DNA of 15,299 nt, from NCBI GenBank assembly GCA_009993495.1, contig JAACTI010000071.1, forward strand, positions 1-15,299, written 5' to 3'. Below, in pieces: positions 14,284 to 15,299 of this stretch. Both the position numbers and the translations under genes were made by a program. The notes beneath the pieces are model-generated. The model had not been told where the DNA came from. It saw only the letters and a program-made list of their open reading frames with translations, and ran no database searches. This DNA comes from Deltaproteobacteria bacterium (lineage in GTDB: Bacteria > Desulfobacterota > Desulfuromonadia > Desulfuromonadales > Geopsychrobacteraceae). Numbering within the stretch: the stretch's first letter is position 1; the number at the start of each line of letters is the position of its first letter.

Positions 14284-15299
14284 GTGACCAACGAACCACC
14301 CCAGGCAAACAGAATTTTGCAGCAGGTCTTTGGCTTCAGCCAGTTCCGTCCCTTGCAACAGCAGGTGATCGATCAGGTTACGGCTGGTGGCGACGCCTTT
14401 GTCCTCATGCCGACTGGCGGCGGAAAATCCCTTTGCTACCAGATCCCGGCCCTGCTGCGCCCAGGGGTTGGTATTGTGGTGTCGCCGTTGATTTCCCTGA
14501 TGAAGGATCAGGTCGATGCCTTACGTGCCAACGGGGTGCGCGCCGCCTGTTTCAATTCCTCGCTGAATTCCGGGGAAGCCCGCCAGGTTCTGGAAGATCT
14601 GCATCAGCAAAAACTTGACCTCTTGTATGTCGCCCCCGAGCGCCTGACCAACGATGATTTTTGTCAGCGTTTGCAATCCCTTGACATCGCCTTGTTTGCG
14701 ATTGATGAAGCCCATTGTATTTCGCAATGGGGCCACGATTTTCGGCCTGAATATCTGCAACTGGGCGAATTGCATCAGCGTTTCAATGGCGTGCCGGTTC
14801 TTGCCCTGACCGCCACGGCGGAAAAACAAACGCGGCTTGACATTCTCCAACGCCTGCGTTTGCATCGACCCTTGCAGGTTGTTGCCAGTTTCGATCGCGC
14901 CAATATTCGCTATACGGTTGTCGACAAACAACGCCCCTTTGAGCAGTTGCGTAAATTTTTAATTCCGCGCACAGACGAGGCCGGAATTGTCTACGCCTTG
15001 AGCCGTAAACGGGTTGAAGAAATTGCGGAAAAGTTACAGGAAATCGGCATCCGGGCTGCGGCTTACCATGCCGGGCTCACTGCCGAAACCCGCCGCGAGG
15101 TACAGGAACAATTCCAGCGTGATGATGTCCAGGTTGTCGTCGCCACAGTCGCTTTTGGCATGGGCATCGATAAGCCCAACGTGCGTTTCGTCGTTCACTA
15201 TGATATGCCAAAAAATGTTGAAAGTTATTATCAGGAAACTGGCCGTGCCGGCCGAGATGGCCTGCCCGCCGAGGCCTTGCTCCTGTTCGGTTATGGCGA
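14284..15299 (+). CDS. recQ: ATP-dependent DNA helicase RecQ, 5' part only
   Basis: This is a 3'-5' superfamily 2 helicase that unwinds forked and joint DNA molecules in recombination and replication restart. About 338 residues are visible and the frame is open to the window edge. Domains and motifs in order: Q-motif region FGFSQFRPLQQQVI (16-29), Walker A PTGGGKS (43-49), the DEAH box (141-144) followed by the RecQ aromatic-rich loop CISQWGHDFRPEY (145-157), motif III LTATA (175-179), motif IV near GIVYALSRKR (234-243), motif V VATVAFGMGIDKPNVRFV, and motif VI QETGRAGRDG (317-326). The zinc-binding, winged-helix and HRDC parts lie beyond the window, so its subtype cannot be judged. The GTG start is supported by AAGGAGAG, and MTNEPPQANRIL is a normal N-terminus. 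The 12-base gap indicates an operon with the ubiD-like gene. Confidence 0.95.
   Translation, partial: MTNEPPQANRILQQVFGFSQFRPLQQQVIDQVTAGGDAFVLMPTGGGKSLCYQIPALLRPGVGIVVSPLISLMKDQVDALRANGVRAACFNSSLNSGEARQVLEDLHQQKLDLLYVAPERLTNDDFCQRLQSLDIALFAIDEAHCISQWGHDFRPEYLQLGELHQRFNGVPVLALTATAEKQTRLDILQRLRLHRPLQVVASFDRANIRYTVVDKQRPFEQLRKFLIPRTDEAGIVYALSRKRVEEIAEKLQEIGIRAAAYHAGLTAETRREVQEQFQRDDVQVVVATVAFGMGIDKPNVRFVVHYDMPKNVESYYQETGRAGRDGLPAEALLLFGYG

Overview
The window is a colinear run of thirteen genes, all on the + strand. It holds most of a respiratory complex I operon (3' end of nuoD, then nuoE, F, G, H, I, J, K, L, M, N), a rho-independent terminator, and a two-gene unit of a UbiD-family protein plus the 5' two thirds or so of recQ. 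The window cuts nuoD at its 5' end and recQ at its 3' end. There are no RNA genes, mobile elements, CRISPR arrays or gene-free stretches over 300 bases; the longest gap is 81 bases, between nuoN and the ubiD-like gene.

Organism: moderate GC, unfused NuoE/F/G, a long NuoF with an N-terminal thioredoxin-like and a C-terminal 2x[4Fe-4S] domain, a short NuoI and a UbiD-like gene just after nuoN together suggest a Desulfuromonadales-type bacterium (Geobacter/Desulfuromonas/Pelobacter relatives). This comes from protein features recalled from that group, not from a database search.

Layout: 2-1010 holds the end of the NuoD quinone-site subunit and NuoE. 1050-5344 holds the NADH-oxidising and Fe-S subunits NuoF and NuoG. 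5413-6897 holds NuoH and NuoI, which join the peripheral arm to the membrane. 6912-12852 holds the membrane-arm subunits NuoJ, K, L, M and N. Electrons from NADH (FMN in NuoF) pass through Fe-S clusters in NuoE/F/G/I to quinone at the NuoB/D/H interface, and NuoH/J/K/L/M/N pump protons. The charged residues expected for proton transfer are all present, so this looks like a working enzyme. The genes are separated by 14-68 bases, each with its own Shine-Dalgarno, and several gaps contain small inverted repeats, two of which overlap a Shine-Dalgarno.

A strong terminator at 12871-12904 closes the nuo unit only 29 bases before the ubiD-like start, so how ubiD-recQ is transcribed is unclear. The oddest protein here is the UbiD-like one: it keeps the prenyl-FMN/metal residues and the Arg and first Glu of the catalytic network, but has Cys where the catalytic acid/base Glu/Asp should be. 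I see no wholly new multi-gene system; the complex I operon is orthodox, and the departures from the norm are listed as separate findings.
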